Source: Accumulibacter sp.
GTDB taxonomy: Bacteria > Pseudomonadota > Gammaproteobacteria > Burkholderiales > Rhodocyclaceae
Length of the DNA stretch: 64,000 nt
Reading direction: 5' to 3'
NCBI RefSeq assembly: GCF_036625195.1
Contig: NZ_JAZKUG010000001.1
Location: forward strand, 806,001 to 870,000
Numbering within the stretch: position 1 is the stretch's first letter; the number at the start of each line of letters is the position of its first letter. The position numbers were made by a program, and so were the translations under genes. This document shows, in pieces, positions 1 through 8,951 of the stretch. The notes beneath the pieces were generated by a model. The model ran no database searches and was not told the origin of the DNA. It saw only the letters and a program-made list of their open reading frames with translations.

Positions 1-1438
1 CATCGAGTTCGAGCAGAGCCTCCAGCGTGACCATCTTGAAGCTCTTCGTCATCGCCGTGGTTTCGATCTCGCGCAACAGCCCGAGTTGAGCACGCAGCAC
101 GGCCGCCTGACCGGCCTCGAGATCGCTCATGGCTTCCACCAGTTCGAACCAACTGTCATACTGCCGCCGCATCTCCTGCATGCTGCTGCCGGCGCGGTAA
201 TACTCCGCGAGTGTCGGCCGGCGACCAAGGCTCAGGCGTAGTGCCTCGTAGTCCTTCGCCGGCCCGCTGCTGTCGAGCGATTTGAGGAACTCGATGATGC
301 GAAGGTCGTAGTTGACGTAGCAACCCTCGGGCAATTGAAGCCGTCCCGACTCCACATCGCGGGCGAACGCCGCCAGTGCGCGATAGGTCGAGCCGGCAGC
401 GAACAGCGCCTGCGGCTTCTGCAAGAAAGCCAGATGGTTGCCGATAAAGTCGAGTACCACGAGGTGCGACTTGCCTTCGTCGCGCCTCAACCCACGGCCC
501 AACTGTTGCAGGAACAGGATCTTGGACTCTGTCGGGCGAAGCATCATGACCGTGTCGATGCTGGGCAGGTCAACCCCTTCATTGAACAGATCAACCGAGA
601 AAATGACCTGCAGGCGGCCGGCACGCAAACCCTCCAACGCTTCGGCACGGCCCATCTGCGAACCAGCGTACACCGCCGCGGCCGCTACCCCGGCCTTGTG
701 GAACTGCTCCGTCATGTAATCCGCGTGACGCGTCGACACACAGAAGGCCAGCGTGCGTTGCTGAGCACGGGCGCGCCATTCCTTGTGAACATGGCGAGCG
801 CGCGCCAGCGTGGCCAGTTTGTGCGCCAGTTGCTCCGGGTCGAAGCGGCCGTTGCGCCAGGGCAACTCCCGGTAGTCGACCGAGTCGTCCAGGATGCCGT
901 AGTAGTGGAACGGGGCGAGGCGACCGGCTTCGATGCCCTCGAACAGGCCGCAGGTGAAGACCAGGTTGTCGTCGCACAGCGACAGGATGTCGGACTGGTC
1001 CGTTCGGTCTGGCGTCGCCGTTAGCCCCAGCAAGAAGGTCGGCCGGAAGTGAGCGAGCAGACGCCGATACGTCGGCGCCTCGGCGTGATGAAATTCGTCG
1101 ACCACCAGGTAGTCGAAGTGCCGCGGGTTGAAGCGCTCCAGATGCACGGCACGCCCCAGGGTCTGGACCGATGCGCAGAGCACGTCGGCATCCACGTCGC
1201 GGCCCAGACCGGTGTAGAAACCGATCCGACTGCTGGGGCGAATACGCAGGAAGGTCTGCGCCGCCTGGCTGAGAATCTCCTGCCGGTGCGCAACGAACAA
1301 GACCCTGCGCGCCCTCGTACGATCCACATCAAAGGCCGCCAGCCAGGTCTTGCCAAGGCCCGTCGCGAGCACCACGAGGCCGCGCCCGAAGCCTTCGGCG
1401 CGCGTGTTGGCCAGCGCTACGAGCGCCCGTTCCTGGAT
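1..1438 (-). pseudogene. C-terminal (helicase) part of a methyltransferase-PLD-helicase fusion, cut off by an IS21 insertion
   Basis: On the minus strand the frame is open from the IS boundary at 1438 to the window edge. It shows superfamily 2 helicase motifs in order: motif I ATGLGKT just inside the boundary, motif II DEFH, motif III LTATP and motif VI QQLGRGLRR. The frame matches that of the fragment at 4286-5569. Removing the IS plus one target copy joins the two as PTEIQ-ERALVAL, the usual entry into such a helicase core. The piece has lost its own start and is presumably not translated as an active enzyme. The C-terminus lies outside the window, so it is not possible to say whether a DUF3427-like tail follows. 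Helicases with an N-terminal PLD domain are a known bacterial family, often in defence or restriction contexts. A defence role here is inference. Confidence 0.85.
1433..1438. repeat. Left target-site duplication of the IS21 element (CTGGAT)
   Basis: CTGGAT at 1433-1438 is repeated at 4280-4285, directly outside the two inverted element ends. IS21-family insertions usually make short duplications of 4-8 bp. The duplicated bases belong to the interrupted helicase gene (codons for I and Q on the minus strand). Confidence 0.85.
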
Positions 1439-1443
1439 TGCGT

Positions 1444-1535
1444 ATTCCACGGCAAACTGGACACCGATTCCACGGCAAACTGGACAGTGATTCCACGCCA
1501 AACTGGACACCGATTCCAGGGCAAACTGGACAGTC
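1444..1535. repeat. Left-end tandem repeats of the IS21 element (4 x 23 bp)
   Basis: Four consecutive 23-bp units begin at 1444, 1467, 1490 and 1513. They share the core ATTCCACGGCAAACTGGACA with one or two changes each. Multiple subterminal repeats are typical of IS21-type ends and act as transposase binding sites. They precede istA by about 60 bp. Confidence 0.9.
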
Positions 1536-1597
1536 ATTTGTCGTAAAGTAGCGCGCGGGATAACTGTGGCACCCTCGGTCACTTTGCCGAGGCCCAC

Positions 1598-3139
1598 ATG
1601 GCGAATACCAGGTTATCCATGCGCAAGATTATTGACGTTTTGCGGCTGTCCCACGAGGGTGGCCTCAGCCATCGCGAGATCGCCCGAGTGGTCAAGAGCT
1701 CGCCGACGACGGTCGGCGAGATCCTGCGCCGGGCGAAGCTCGTCGGCGTGACTTGGCCGCTGCCGGCAGGTGTGAGCGAGCTGTGGCTGGAGGCGCAGCT
1801 CTACCCGCCGGTGGCGCCGTCGAGCCAGAGCCGTCCCGAACCCGATTGGCCGTCCGTCCACCGCGAACTGCGGCGCAAGGGGGTCACGCTCGACCTGCTG
1901 TGGCAGGAATACAAGGCCGAGCATCCGTCGGGCTACCACTACAGTGGCTTCTGCGCCCATTATCGGCGGTGGGTCGCCCGGCTCTCGCTCAGCCTGCGCC
2001 AGACGCACACCCCGGGCGAGAAACTGTTCATCGACTACGCCGGCCCGACCGTGCCGATCACCGACGCGATGACCGGGGAAATTCGCCAGGCGGCGATCTT
2101 TTTGGCCGTCCTGGGCGCCTCGAGCTACACCTACGGCGAAGCTACCTGGAGTCAGAGCCTGCCCGACTGGATTGGCAGCCATGTGCGCACCTTCGAGCAC
2201 CTCAATGGTTGCACGGCTCTGTTGGTCCCAGACAATCTCAAGAGCGGGGTCACCACCCCCTGCTTCTACGACCCCGAACTCAACCCGACGTACCGCGACT
2301 TGGCCACCCACTATGGCACGGCGGTCCTCCCCGCCCGACCGCATCGCCCGAAAGACAAAGCCAAGGTCGAGGCAGCCGTGCTCCTGGTCGAGCGCTGGGT
2401 TCTGGCCCGCCTGCGGCATCAAACGTTCTTCAGCCTGGATGAACTGAACGGCCGCCTGGTCGAACTGATGGCGGCGCTCAATAGCCGTCCGTTCAAGAAG
2501 TTACCGGGCTGCCGTCAGTCGGCCTTCGGCGAAATGGACCGGCCCGCCTTGCGGCCTTTGCCGCTCACGCGTTACGAGTTTGCCGAATGGAAAGTGGTCC
2601 GGGTCGGCATCGACTATCACGTCGAGGTGGTTGGCCACTACTACTCGGTGCCCTACCGCTTTGCCCGCGAGAAGGTCGACAGTCGGCTGACGGCGACGAC
2701 CATCGAACTGTTTCACCGCGGCGTGCGCATCGCCAGCCATGCCCGGAACGACGCCCGTGGTCGGCACACCACGGTTGATGCGCACATGACCCCGGGCCAC
2801 CAAGCGGTCCTCGGCTGGAATGCGCCCCGACTGCTCGACTGGGCGGGGCGGATCGGGCCGCATACCGCTGCGGTCGTGCAGAGCCTTCTGCACCAGCGCC
2901 GACATCCGCAGCAGGGTTACCGGGCGTGCCTGGGTATCCTGCGCTTCGGCAAGACCTACGGCGACGATCGCCTGGAAGCCGCCTGCGAACGGGCCATCGC
3001 CATCGGCGCGACGTCCTACAGCAGCCTGAAATCGATCCTGAAGAACGGTCTGGACCAGAAGCGCGTCGTCAGCGCCCCGGCCCAGACCTGTCTGCCCGTC
3101 GAACACGCCAATCTGCGTGGCCCCGATTACTACCACTGA
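1598..3139 (+). CDS. istA: IS21-family transposase IstA
   Basis: A 513-residue protein of the usual IstA length. An N-terminal helix-turn-helix (about residues 17-45, GGLSHREIARVV) is followed by an rve/DDE integrase core. Visible candidates for the catalytic triad are D146 (LFIDYAG), D212 (LVPDNLKSG) and E258 (KDKAKVEAAV), then a C-terminal DNA-binding domain. It catalyses strand transfer of the element ends. The gene lies just inside the left repeats and ends 12 bp before istB, so the two are probably co-transcribed. No frameshift or stop is seen, so it appears functional. ATG at 1598 is the natural start; a second in-frame ATG lies at 1619. Confidence 0.96.
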   Translation: MANTRLSMRKIIDVLRLSHEGGLSHREIARVVKSSPTTVGEILRRAKLVGVTWPLPAGVSELWLEAQLYPPVAPSSQSRPEPDWPSVHRELRRKGVTLDLLWQEYKAEHPSGYHYSGFCAHYRRWVARLSLSLRQTHTPGEKLFIDYAGPTVPITDAMTGEIRQAAIFLAVLGASSYTYGEATWSQSLPDWIGSHVRTFEHLNGCTALLVPDNLKSGVTTPCFYDPELNPTYRDLATHYGTAVLPARPHRPKDKAKVEAAVLLVERWVLARLRHQTFFSLDELNGRLVELMAALNSRPFKKLPGCRQSAFGEMDRPALRPLPLTRYEFAEWKVVRVGIDYHVEVVGHYYSVPYRFAREKVDSRLTATTIELFHRGVRIASHARNDARGRHTTVDAHMTPGHQAVLGWNAPRLLDWAGRIGPHTAAVVQSLLHQRRHPQQGYRACLGILRFGKTYGDDRLEAACERAIAIGATSYSSLKSILKNGLDQKRVVSAPAQTCLPVEHANLRGPDYYH

Positions 3140-3151
3140 ACGAGACTTGCC

Positions 3152-3886
3152 ATGCTCAACCATCCGACCGTCGATAAACTCCACCAACTGCGTCTCTCCG
3201 GCATGGCTCGTGCCTTGGCCAGCCAGGCACAAACCCCGGACATCGGCCAACTGTCGTTCGAGGAGCGCCTCGGCTTGCTCGTCGACAGCGAGGCCGCCGA
3301 CCGTGAGTCGCGGCAGAACGCCGCCCGTCTGAAGCGGGCCCGACTCAAACAGGCCGCCACGCCAGAGGATGTCGACTATCGGCATCCGCGCGGTCTCGAC
3401 CGCGCGCTGTTCGCTCGTTTGATGACCGGCCGCTGGGTGTGCGAGCACCAGAACGTCCTGCTCTGCGGTCCGACGGGCATCGGCAAGACCTTTCTCGCCT
3501 GCGCGCTCGCCAATCAGGCGTGCCGACAGGGTCATTCGGTGCTTTATGTGCGTTTGACCCGACTCCTGCCGACCCTGGCCATCGGCCGCGGCGATGGCAG
3601 TTACTTCAAGTCCCTGGCGCAGATCGCCAAGACCGAGGTCCTGGTCATCGACGAGTGGGCGCTGGCGCCACTGACCGACGAGAGCCGTCGCGACCTCCTG
3701 GAGATCTTCGACGACCGCCACGGTACCCGCTCGACGATCATCACCAGTCAGTTGCCGGTCAAGCACTGGCATGCCTCGATCGGCGATCCAACGCTTGCCG
3801 ACGCGATCCTCGACCGCCTGGTGCATCAGGCGCATGTCCTGGATCTCGATGGCGAATCGCTGCGCAAGAACGCCAAACCCGAATGA
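3152..3886 (+). CDS. istB: IS21-family helper ATPase IstB
   Basis: A 244-residue AAA+ ATPase related to DnaA/DnaC that assists IstA in target selection. Walker A is GPTGIGKT (residues 106-113), Walker B is VLVIDEW (about 163-169), and the arginine-rich C-terminal part ends in the usual LDGESLRK. Length and position behind istA are standard for the family, and the frame is intact. The W after the Walker B acidic pair (DEWA) is normal for this group. Confidence 0.96.
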   Translation: MLNHPTVDKLHQLRLSGMARALASQAQTPDIGQLSFEERLGLLVDSEAADRESRQNAARLKRARLKQAATPEDVDYRHPRGLDRALFARLMTGRWVCEHQNVLLCGPTGIGKTFLACALANQACRQGHSVLYVRLTRLLPTLAIGRGDGSYFKSLAQIAKTEVLVIDEWALAPLTDESRRDLLEIFDDRHGTRSTIITSQLPVKHWHASIGDPTLADAILDRLVHQAHVLDLDGESLRKNAKPE

Positions 3887-3906
3887 ACCTCCGAGCCAGC
3901 CAGACG

Positions 3907-3978
3907 AGTTATCCACCGCCGCCCGCCAGCCGTCCAGCTATAGAAGGAGCGCCGTCTGGCGGGCGCCCGTGGATAACT
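3907..3978. repeat. Long imperfect inverted repeat downstream of istB
   Basis: Left arm 3907-3929 and right arm 3956-3978 are 23 bp each, almost fully complementary, with a 26-bp loop. The outer parts read TTATCCAC and GTGGATAA, one base short of the DnaA-box consensus TTATCCACA. The repeat begins about 20 bp after the istB stop. No T-run follows, so a classical terminator is unlikely. A protein binding site or a terminator-like structure protecting the element are both possible. The rest of 3979-4208 contains no recognisable gene. Confidence 0.7.
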
Positions 3979-4208
3979 CTGCGCGTTGCTCCTCCAGGCG
4001 CCAGGCACTCCACCGCCTGCGCCTCGATTGCAATCACTGATACCAGAAACAGCGTCGAGGGGGGCCCGAAATCGTTGCGGAGAAACGAATCCGGCCTCTA
4101 CCGACAGGTGAAAAAAAGCCCAAAGACATTTATTCGGACGAGCTAAAAACTTGACCCGAGCAAGCGTCTTGGAGTACAACCGATCCACCCCGCGTCGCTA
4201 CGCTCCGA

Positions 4209-4276
4209 CTGTCCAGTTTGCCGTGGAATGAGTGTCCAGTTTGGCGTGGAATGAGTGTCCAGTTTGCGTGGAATAC
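4209..4276. repeat. Right-end tandem repeats of the IS21 element (3 copies)
   Basis: Three units start at 4209, 4232 and 4255, in inverted orientation to the left-end units. The outermost copy lacks one G in the TTTGCCGTGG segment and is 22 bp. Together with the left units they define the transposase-binding ends. Confidence 0.9.
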
Positions 4277-4279
4277 ACA

Positions 4280-4285
4280 CTGGAT
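4280..4285. repeat. Right target-site duplication of the IS21 element (CTGGAT)
   Basis: Second copy of the 6-bp direct repeat that flanks the element; its partner is at 1433-1438. The bases immediately outside both copies differ, which fixes the duplication at 6 bp. Confidence 0.85.
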
Positions 4286-5569
4286 CTCGGTCGGAATCGG
4301 CGGTGGCTCCTGTTCAGTGCTACCGGGCGCAACGGCACGCGGCAGCGGAACGCGGCGCTGCTCGTAGCGCTCGACCCAGTCCGCAGTCAGCGGCAACGAC
4401 CGCCGGTGGGCAAAGAGTTCTTCGAACTTGCGCCGCGCTTCGAGGAAGCCGTCATCACCAGGGTAGCTCGCACGGTAGTTCCACTCCAGGCCGTCGGTCA
4501 AAGCCTGGCGGCTGATGTTGCTGGAACCGACAAATGCCGTTCCCTCGGCGATCCCGCCATCCGCGGCGCTGGCGAAGAGGTAGGCTTTGAGGTGGAAGCT
4601 CGCGTCCCCAACCTCGAACACGCGCGTATCGGCGCCCTGCTCCTGGAGCAGCATGAGGAGGCGCAGCGCCTCCGGGTCGGTGACGTCCAGGTAGTCACTG
4701 GTCAGGATGCGCACACAACAGGGCGTTTGCCGGGCATCCTCTGCCGGCGACAGCGCTACCAGCAGATCGGGCATCAACAAACGCAAACCCGTGGTCTTGA
4801 CGAAAGCCACGGCGATATCGATTTCGCTCGCCCGGCCGATGGACTTCAACAAGTGCGGGAGGAAGGGGTCGTCGCCACCCGTGATCAGCTTACCGACCGG
4901 CCTCTCGGCGCGGCAAACCAGCCCATTGACCCATCGATCTTCCCGCCCCGGCCGACGGTCAGCGGTGATCCACGACTCGATCGAAGCCACATCGGGCAAC
5001 TGATCAAACCAGACCTTGAGCATCTCGTCGTCCGCGTCGGTGAAGTGGCGCCCTTCGTGCTCACGTTCGCCGCGTCCAAGCTTGAAACTCAGGTAAAGGC
5101 AGCCACCGGGCCGCAAGGCACGCCACAACCGCCCGAGCGTATCGGGCATCTGCGCGAGCGAGACATGCAATAAGCTGGCGCAGGCCCAAATGCCGTCGTA
5201 AGCGCCGACTTCGCCGACATCGGTGAAACCGCGCACCTCCACTTCGAAACCGCAGTGCTCAGCCGCCAACGCCGCCAGCGCCGGGGATGCATCGAATGCG
5301 GTCACCCGGTAGCCTCGATCCCGGAAGGCCCGGGCATCACGCCCCGACCCGCACCCGGCGTCAAGAATGGTCGCCCCTACAGGCAACTTCGCCAGAAAGA
5401 CCTCATACAGCGGCGAGATGTCGACACTGACGGTCGCGTCGAAGAACTCTCGGGCGTGACCGTCGTAGTACGAGGCGTTATCGGAGGTCAAATCTGTGGC
5501 TTGCGGTAAGTGGGGAGGCTGGTCAGCCACCGGTTCGATTCGGCGAGATGAGCTTGTCGAGGCGTTCAT

Positions 5570-6302
5570 CGACCGGAGGAGAGAAGCGGCGTTGGGGACG
5601 AGCTTAGCGCAGGAAAGGGCTGGTTGCCAGAGCTGCTGAGTGCGGGAACCGTCCGAACAACGGGCGGCAGGCCACAGTCGAGACGGGCGGCGGCAAGGCG
5701 GGCAAGCGAGAGCGGCGCGGCCTGCTGGGGCGCCCAACTGGGCGTGGCGCTACTCGAGGCTTCGGACCTTCCTCGCGCCTCGGCGGCAAGCGCCTCTGGC
5801 GACGGGTGACGAAGAACTTGCCTGGTACGCTCACGAGGCCGTTGGCGACGGCCCTCAACGCGTGCTCGCCCGGCTGGCCGCTCCCGCGCATGAGCGGCCA
5901 CTCAGCGCGGGTGACTTGATGACGGCAAACGACCCATAGCGGCCTCATGACATCCCAAAGCCATCCGACCGCTTCATGCGGCTTTGCCGCCTTCCGGCAT
6001 AGACTTCTGCGTCAATGGATTGATCAACGAATTTCTGCGCTGTTTGGGTTGCCCGGCAGGACAGGGACGGAGGTACTGATCTCATCAAGATAAGTCCATC
6101 CAGGCCCTTTGAGTCCTCGATGCAACAGACCTATACCCGCCGCAAGGCGAACGCCTGCGTGGCCTTGGAAGCGCCATCGAGATTATGCTCAAGTGCTAAG
6201 TTGTGCGGATGGCGGCAGAGCCAGTGGATTTCCCATTCTTGGTTAATATCGTGCGATCGACAAATCGACTGATTTGCTCAAAGATATCCCGATATTTTGT
6301 CG
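5570..6302. other. Non-coding stretch between the fusion helicase gene and the MBL-fold cassette
   Basis: About 730 bp in which several short frames are open on both strands because of high GC, but none has a recognisable domain or convincing start. The part from about 6200 is clearly more AT-rich than its surroundings, as is the neighbouring cassette. This suggests the cassette was acquired together with that DNA. A short AT-rich dyad lies at about 6282-6297, just past the stop of the MBL gene, and could mark transcript end. Confidence 0.5.
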
Positions 6303-7382
6303 TTACAGTTTGCTTGCAGCTCCGAATAGCGCTATCGACCAACTATCTGCGCCAATCTTCTTTCGAATTTGTACTGCACCAAGTCCTGTATCGACTCGGC
6401 GCACCTTAGTACAAATGTCGTTGAGCCGTTTAAGTTGATCGGAATCGATGGCCGGCTTTCGGCTTGCGCCAGAGCAGATGTATGCTTGGTTGGTGCGCGC
6501 CCTTATTCTGGCCTTATCGTCGTCGGTCGGAAGGTTGTGGCGGCCGAAAATAAACGGGGTTATGCAAGCGACGGGGTTTTTGGTAAGCAAAGTGGTCCAA
6601 ATATGGTCACTGTCGCCTGATTTCGAGCCGTGGTGAGAGACCTTATAAGCGCCGGCATTCTTTTTCTTGAGCGCCCAGTCATCAGCAACCATAGCTGACC
6701 AACCCCATACCTTGTTGTCTTCCAAATCGGCACCCAACAAGACGGCGTCGCCACCTCCAAAATCGAGATGCAGCACTATCGCAGCAGCATTAGGAGATGG
6801 CTCGGGAGGAGCTTTGTTGATGGGTTGATCCTTTTTTACTAGATACTGCGCAAGGTGGGCGGCAGCTTTCTGGTTGGCGGCAGGAAGCGGTGAAAGTGCT
6901 GAAACTTTCACGTTTTGCCCGTTTATCTTCTCGTCAACGAGATACGTCTGGCTCTGGGTCGGTTTGACCCGTCTCTTGCCATTTAGCTCTTGCAATACGG
7001 AAACAAGCTCTTTCGTTCCATCTGTTTGGCCGGGGGCAATTCGGCCGCTGTAAGTCGCGAGAAAGGCGAGCGCTTCTTTCTCACGCAACACCCCGGAAAC
7101 GAAAAAGTCAGCTTCTATATAGGTCCGCGCGAGCTGGCTGATTGCACGAACATGGTCGTCATGCCAGTGCGTTGCGACAATAGCGCGGACTCTATCTTTT
7201 TGTACACCCAGTGCGGTCAGGTATTCCGCGCTTGCCGGAGCAGAACCATTTTCGGAAACGCATGAATCGACAAGAATCCAGTTGTCTTCACCGAGGTGGA
7301 CGACGACAGCTTCACCTAAACCCGGACCGAATACTGTAACCTCTATTTCGTCTGCCGCGGGTGGGGGGCCGTAGTCAATCAT
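6303..7382 (-). CDS. MBL-fold metallohydrolase (ComEC/Rec2-like type), last gene of a three-gene cassette
   Basis: A protein of about 359 residues with a metallo-beta-lactamase fold. The metal-binding motif HWHDDH is at residues 72-77. A GADLED segment and KVSHHGSKSG in the second half match the later metal-ligand motifs of ComEC-type hydrolases. Such enzymes hydrolyse phosphodiester or related bonds; the substrate here cannot be told. No signal peptide or membrane segments are seen, so it is cytoplasmic, unlike full ComEC. An upstream TTG at 7397 overlaps the stop of the preceding gene. ATG 7382 (MIDYGPPP) is preferred, but either start keeps the gene tightly coupled. It is more AT-rich than the surrounding genome. 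Confidence 0.8.
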   Translation of the reverse strand: MIDYGPPPAADEIEVTVFGPGLGEAVVVHLGEDNWILVDSCVSENGSAPASAEYLTALGVQKDRVRAIVATHWHDDHVRAISQLARTYIEADFFVSGVLREKEALAFLATYSGRIAPGQTDGTKELVSVLQELNGKRRVKPTQSQTYLVDEKINGQNVKVSALSPLPAANQKAAAHLAQYLVKKDQPINKAPPEPSPNAAAIVLHLDFGGGDAVLLGADLEDNKVWGWSAMVADDWALKKKNAGAYKVSHHGSKSGDSDHIWTTLLTKNPVACITPFIFGRHNLPTDDDKARIRARTNQAYICSGASRKPAIDSDQLKRLNDICTKVRRVDTGLGAVQIRKKIGADSWSIALFGAASKL

Positions 7383-7393
7383 GCGCCGGATCG

Positions 7394-7948
7394 TCAAATT
7401 TCAGCGAAACCTGCTTTAAGAAGATCAGCATCTTCTTGAATACGGCGAATCTGCGAACTCGACCAAGAAGGCAGCCTTCGAAAACGAATCTCCTGTGCAT
7501 TGCGCACTGTGGTACGTTCAGATTGCTTGTAGAGCGTAAGGTAGAAAACAGCCCCCGGCATGACTAGGGGAATATCCTGATCCGGCACCCATTCCAATGA
7601 AATCGTGGCCACGTGACGAGGCAGCTGGCCAATCTTGGCTTCGAGTAGAACGTCCATCGACCCCAATTCACGATCTACCGACATCACCGTTCCTTCCCAG
7701 ATCTGGATCGGCAATGAATCTGCACTCACACTCCGCCGGCGAACTGCCTCTACCGAAGCTATTCCCAACCTTTTTCTGGAAGCGTTAGCAGTACTCGGCC
7801 CTTCATCGGTGTCTGCAGAGGTCGCCGCATAATTCTTGACTTCGTAGGGACGTAACCGTGCAACGTCAGCGTCAGTTGGGAGTGGAGCACTCGGCACAAA
7901 CGGCATCGCGCTTGGCTCCAAAGTGGTTGATCTCATCATGTCAGGCAT
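7394..7948 (-). CDS. Unrecognised protein, middle gene of the MBL cassette
   Basis: 184 residues with no domain I recognise. The first 60 residues are rich in S, T, A and P and look disordered. The second half (about 90-165) looks like a small beta-rich domain, with hydrophobic stretches VMSVDRELGSMDVLLEAKIG and PGAVFYLTLYK. The last 25 residues look helical. There are no membrane segments or catalytic motifs. Its start overlaps the end of the upstream gene by 8 bp, and its stop overlaps a possible TTG start of the MBL gene, so the three are translated as a unit. It could be an adaptor or regulator of the hydrolase. Confidence 0.65.
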   Translation of the reverse strand: MPDMMRSTTLEPSAMPFVPSAPLPTDADVARLRPYEVKNYAATSADTDEGPSTANASRKRLGIASVEAVRRRSVSADSLPIQIWEGTVMSVDRELGSMDVLLEAKIGQLPRHVATISLEWVPDQDIPLVMPGAVFYLTLYKQSERTTVRNAQEIRFRRLPSWSSSQIRRIQEDADLLKAGFAEI

Positions 7949-8648
7949 CTTTCGGCAATGTTAGATCTATCAGTCTCTTGAAGACATCGCCTGAAGAGCG
8001 CCAAGTTTCTTCCCAACTCGACCGCACGATACTTGCAGCTTGTTCAGCAGAAGTCTGACCTTCTACGCGATCCTGAGTCAGATCGTGGTGGTCGTTGTAC
8101 GAAAAAATAATTGCGGGAAAGGATGTTGCGCCTCGCGAGACGGTGACATTCGTACAATTCGCAGTTTTCACTTCCCCAAAACGGCTTCCTTCTTCAATTT
8201 TGATTACAAGGCGCTCCAATCCAGCAACGAATTTTTCTGAATCAAAGACCTTGCCCCAGAGCGATTTTGGCGCAAGAGCATCGCCAACATGGTGATACGC
8301 AATCTTGTCGAGGAACTTGAACATGGTGTCAAAGTTCTGGCCAAGCGCATTGATCGGCGAATGCGGGAGAACTTCGAAGATCCCCATCGCAAGATCGCGT
8401 AGTGCAGGCGTAACAACGCCTTTGCTGCTCACGTTGAACCTATTTTCGTCTACTTGAAGAACGAATCCAGCAGCCTCAAGGACTGTAACCTGATGCGTGA
8501 TTATCAGGTTCGGCTTGTCCCGCATCTCTTTCGCATCGTCAGACCCGATTAGACCATTCGCCTCTAACCAATCGGGCGAAAATATCGCCGGATTGAAGGA
8601 GCCAATGGCAACAATGCTGGCCGAGGTGGCTTCTGGCTTGTAGATCAC
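7941..8648 (-). CDS. Unrecognised protein, first gene of the MBL cassette
   Basis: 235 residues starting at GTG 8648. This start was chosen because AAGGAGG sits 9 bp upstream and a TATAAT box lies at 8694-8689. A longer frame from 8705 would include the promoter. The sequence has motifs such as GSFNPAIFSPDWL near the start and LPHSPINALGQNF in the middle, followed by an alternating beta-like region. The motif style is faintly like the sporadically distributed TIGR04255-type proteins, but I cannot assign it firmly. It contains no enzyme motif or membrane segment. As the first gene behind a dedicated promoter it may be the sensor of the cassette, but that is only inference. Confidence 0.7.
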   Translation of the reverse strand: MIYKPEATSASIVAIGSFNPAIFSPDWLEANGLIGSDDAKEMRDKPNLIITHQVTVLEAAGFVLQVDENRFNVSSKGVVTPALRDLAMGIFEVLPHSPINALGQNFDTMFKFLDKIAYHHVGDALAPKSLWGKVFDSEKFVAGLERLVIKIEEGSRFGEVKTANCTNVTVSRGATSFPAIIFSYNDHHDLTQDRVEGQTSAEQAASIVRSSWEETWRSSGDVFKRLIDLTLPKDA

Positions 8649-8688
8649 GGGACTTTCCCTCCTTGAGCGAATCCAGTGCAAGTAGCTG

Positions 8689-8694
8689 ATTATA
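8689..8694 (-). promoter_or_regulatory. -10 element (TATAAT) of the three-gene MBL cassette
   Basis: A perfect TATAAT on the minus strand, about 40 bp before the GTG start at 8648. No good -35 hexamer is found at 16-18 bp, so an activator or an atypical promoter may be involved. The ribosome binding site AAGGAGG lies at about 8658-8664. Confidence 0.5.
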
Positions 8695-8951
8695 CACGTG
8701 GCCAACAGTAGGCGAGCGCCGTATCAAGAATCTTCGCATGCCTCAAGCATTTGGTTCCCTAGGCGGACAACTGCATGGGGTACGGCCGGGCGATGCCACA
8801 TTGCCATCCGACCCAGCCCAATGCCTGAACGGCTGCAAAGCCTGAGTTACTGGCGTTGGTATTCCGGCAGGTCTTAGAGTCATGCTGCCGTTTAGGTAAC
8901 TGCTCTGAAGGATAGTCGAAGGACAGTTCGTGGCCAATTCCCGAACCCCGA

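Larger units (their letters stand above)
1439..4279 (+). mobile_element. Complete IS21-family insertion sequence, 2,841 bp
   Basis: Read inward, the two ends start TGCGTATTCCAC (left) and TGTGTATTCCAC (right). They are followed by tandem 23-bp repeats, four on the left and three on the right. Inside are intact istA and istB genes in the same direction, the standard two-gene layout of the family. A perfect CTGGAT duplication flanks the element. Intact genes, near-identical ends and an intact duplication suggest a recent insertion. The element interrupts the minus-strand fusion helicase without net loss of host sequence, so precise loss would restore the frame (2,847 bp, divisible by three). 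Confidence 0.95.
4130..5569 (-). pseudogene. N-terminal part (SAM methyltransferase + PLD-like domain) of the interrupted fusion helicase
   Basis: Host sequence covers residues 1-430. Translation then runs into the IS21 right end and stops at 4130 after about 49 foreign residues. Residues 45-220 are a class I SAM methyltransferase, with motif I DAGCGSGRD (70-78) and a CLYLSFK strand near 157. Residues 225-400 look like a phospholipase-D-type nuclease, with HLK (326-328) and GSSN (348-351). The helicase part follows at 1-1438. The start at 5569 (MNASTSSSRR) was chosen because homology-like sequence begins shortly after it; no strong ribosome binding site is visible. The truncated product might still fold as a methyltransferase-nuclease pair. 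Fusion of a methyltransferase to a PLD-helicase is uncommon and suggests DNA modification or restriction, but that function is inferred. Confidence 0.85.

Noticed and set aside
1444..1535. Possible CRISPR-like array because of regular 23-bp units
   Set aside because: The units are directly adjacent without spacers and match inverted units at 4209-4276, so they are IS21 end repeats.
3907..3978. Possible replication origin because of DnaA-box-like arms
   Set aside because: Only two imperfect boxes, located inside an insertion sequence, with no dnaA/dnaN or AT-rich unwinding region nearby.
5604..5948. 114-codon minus-strand frame upstream of the methyltransferase fragment
   Set aside because: Arg/Pro-rich composition, no ribosome binding site and no recognisable domain.
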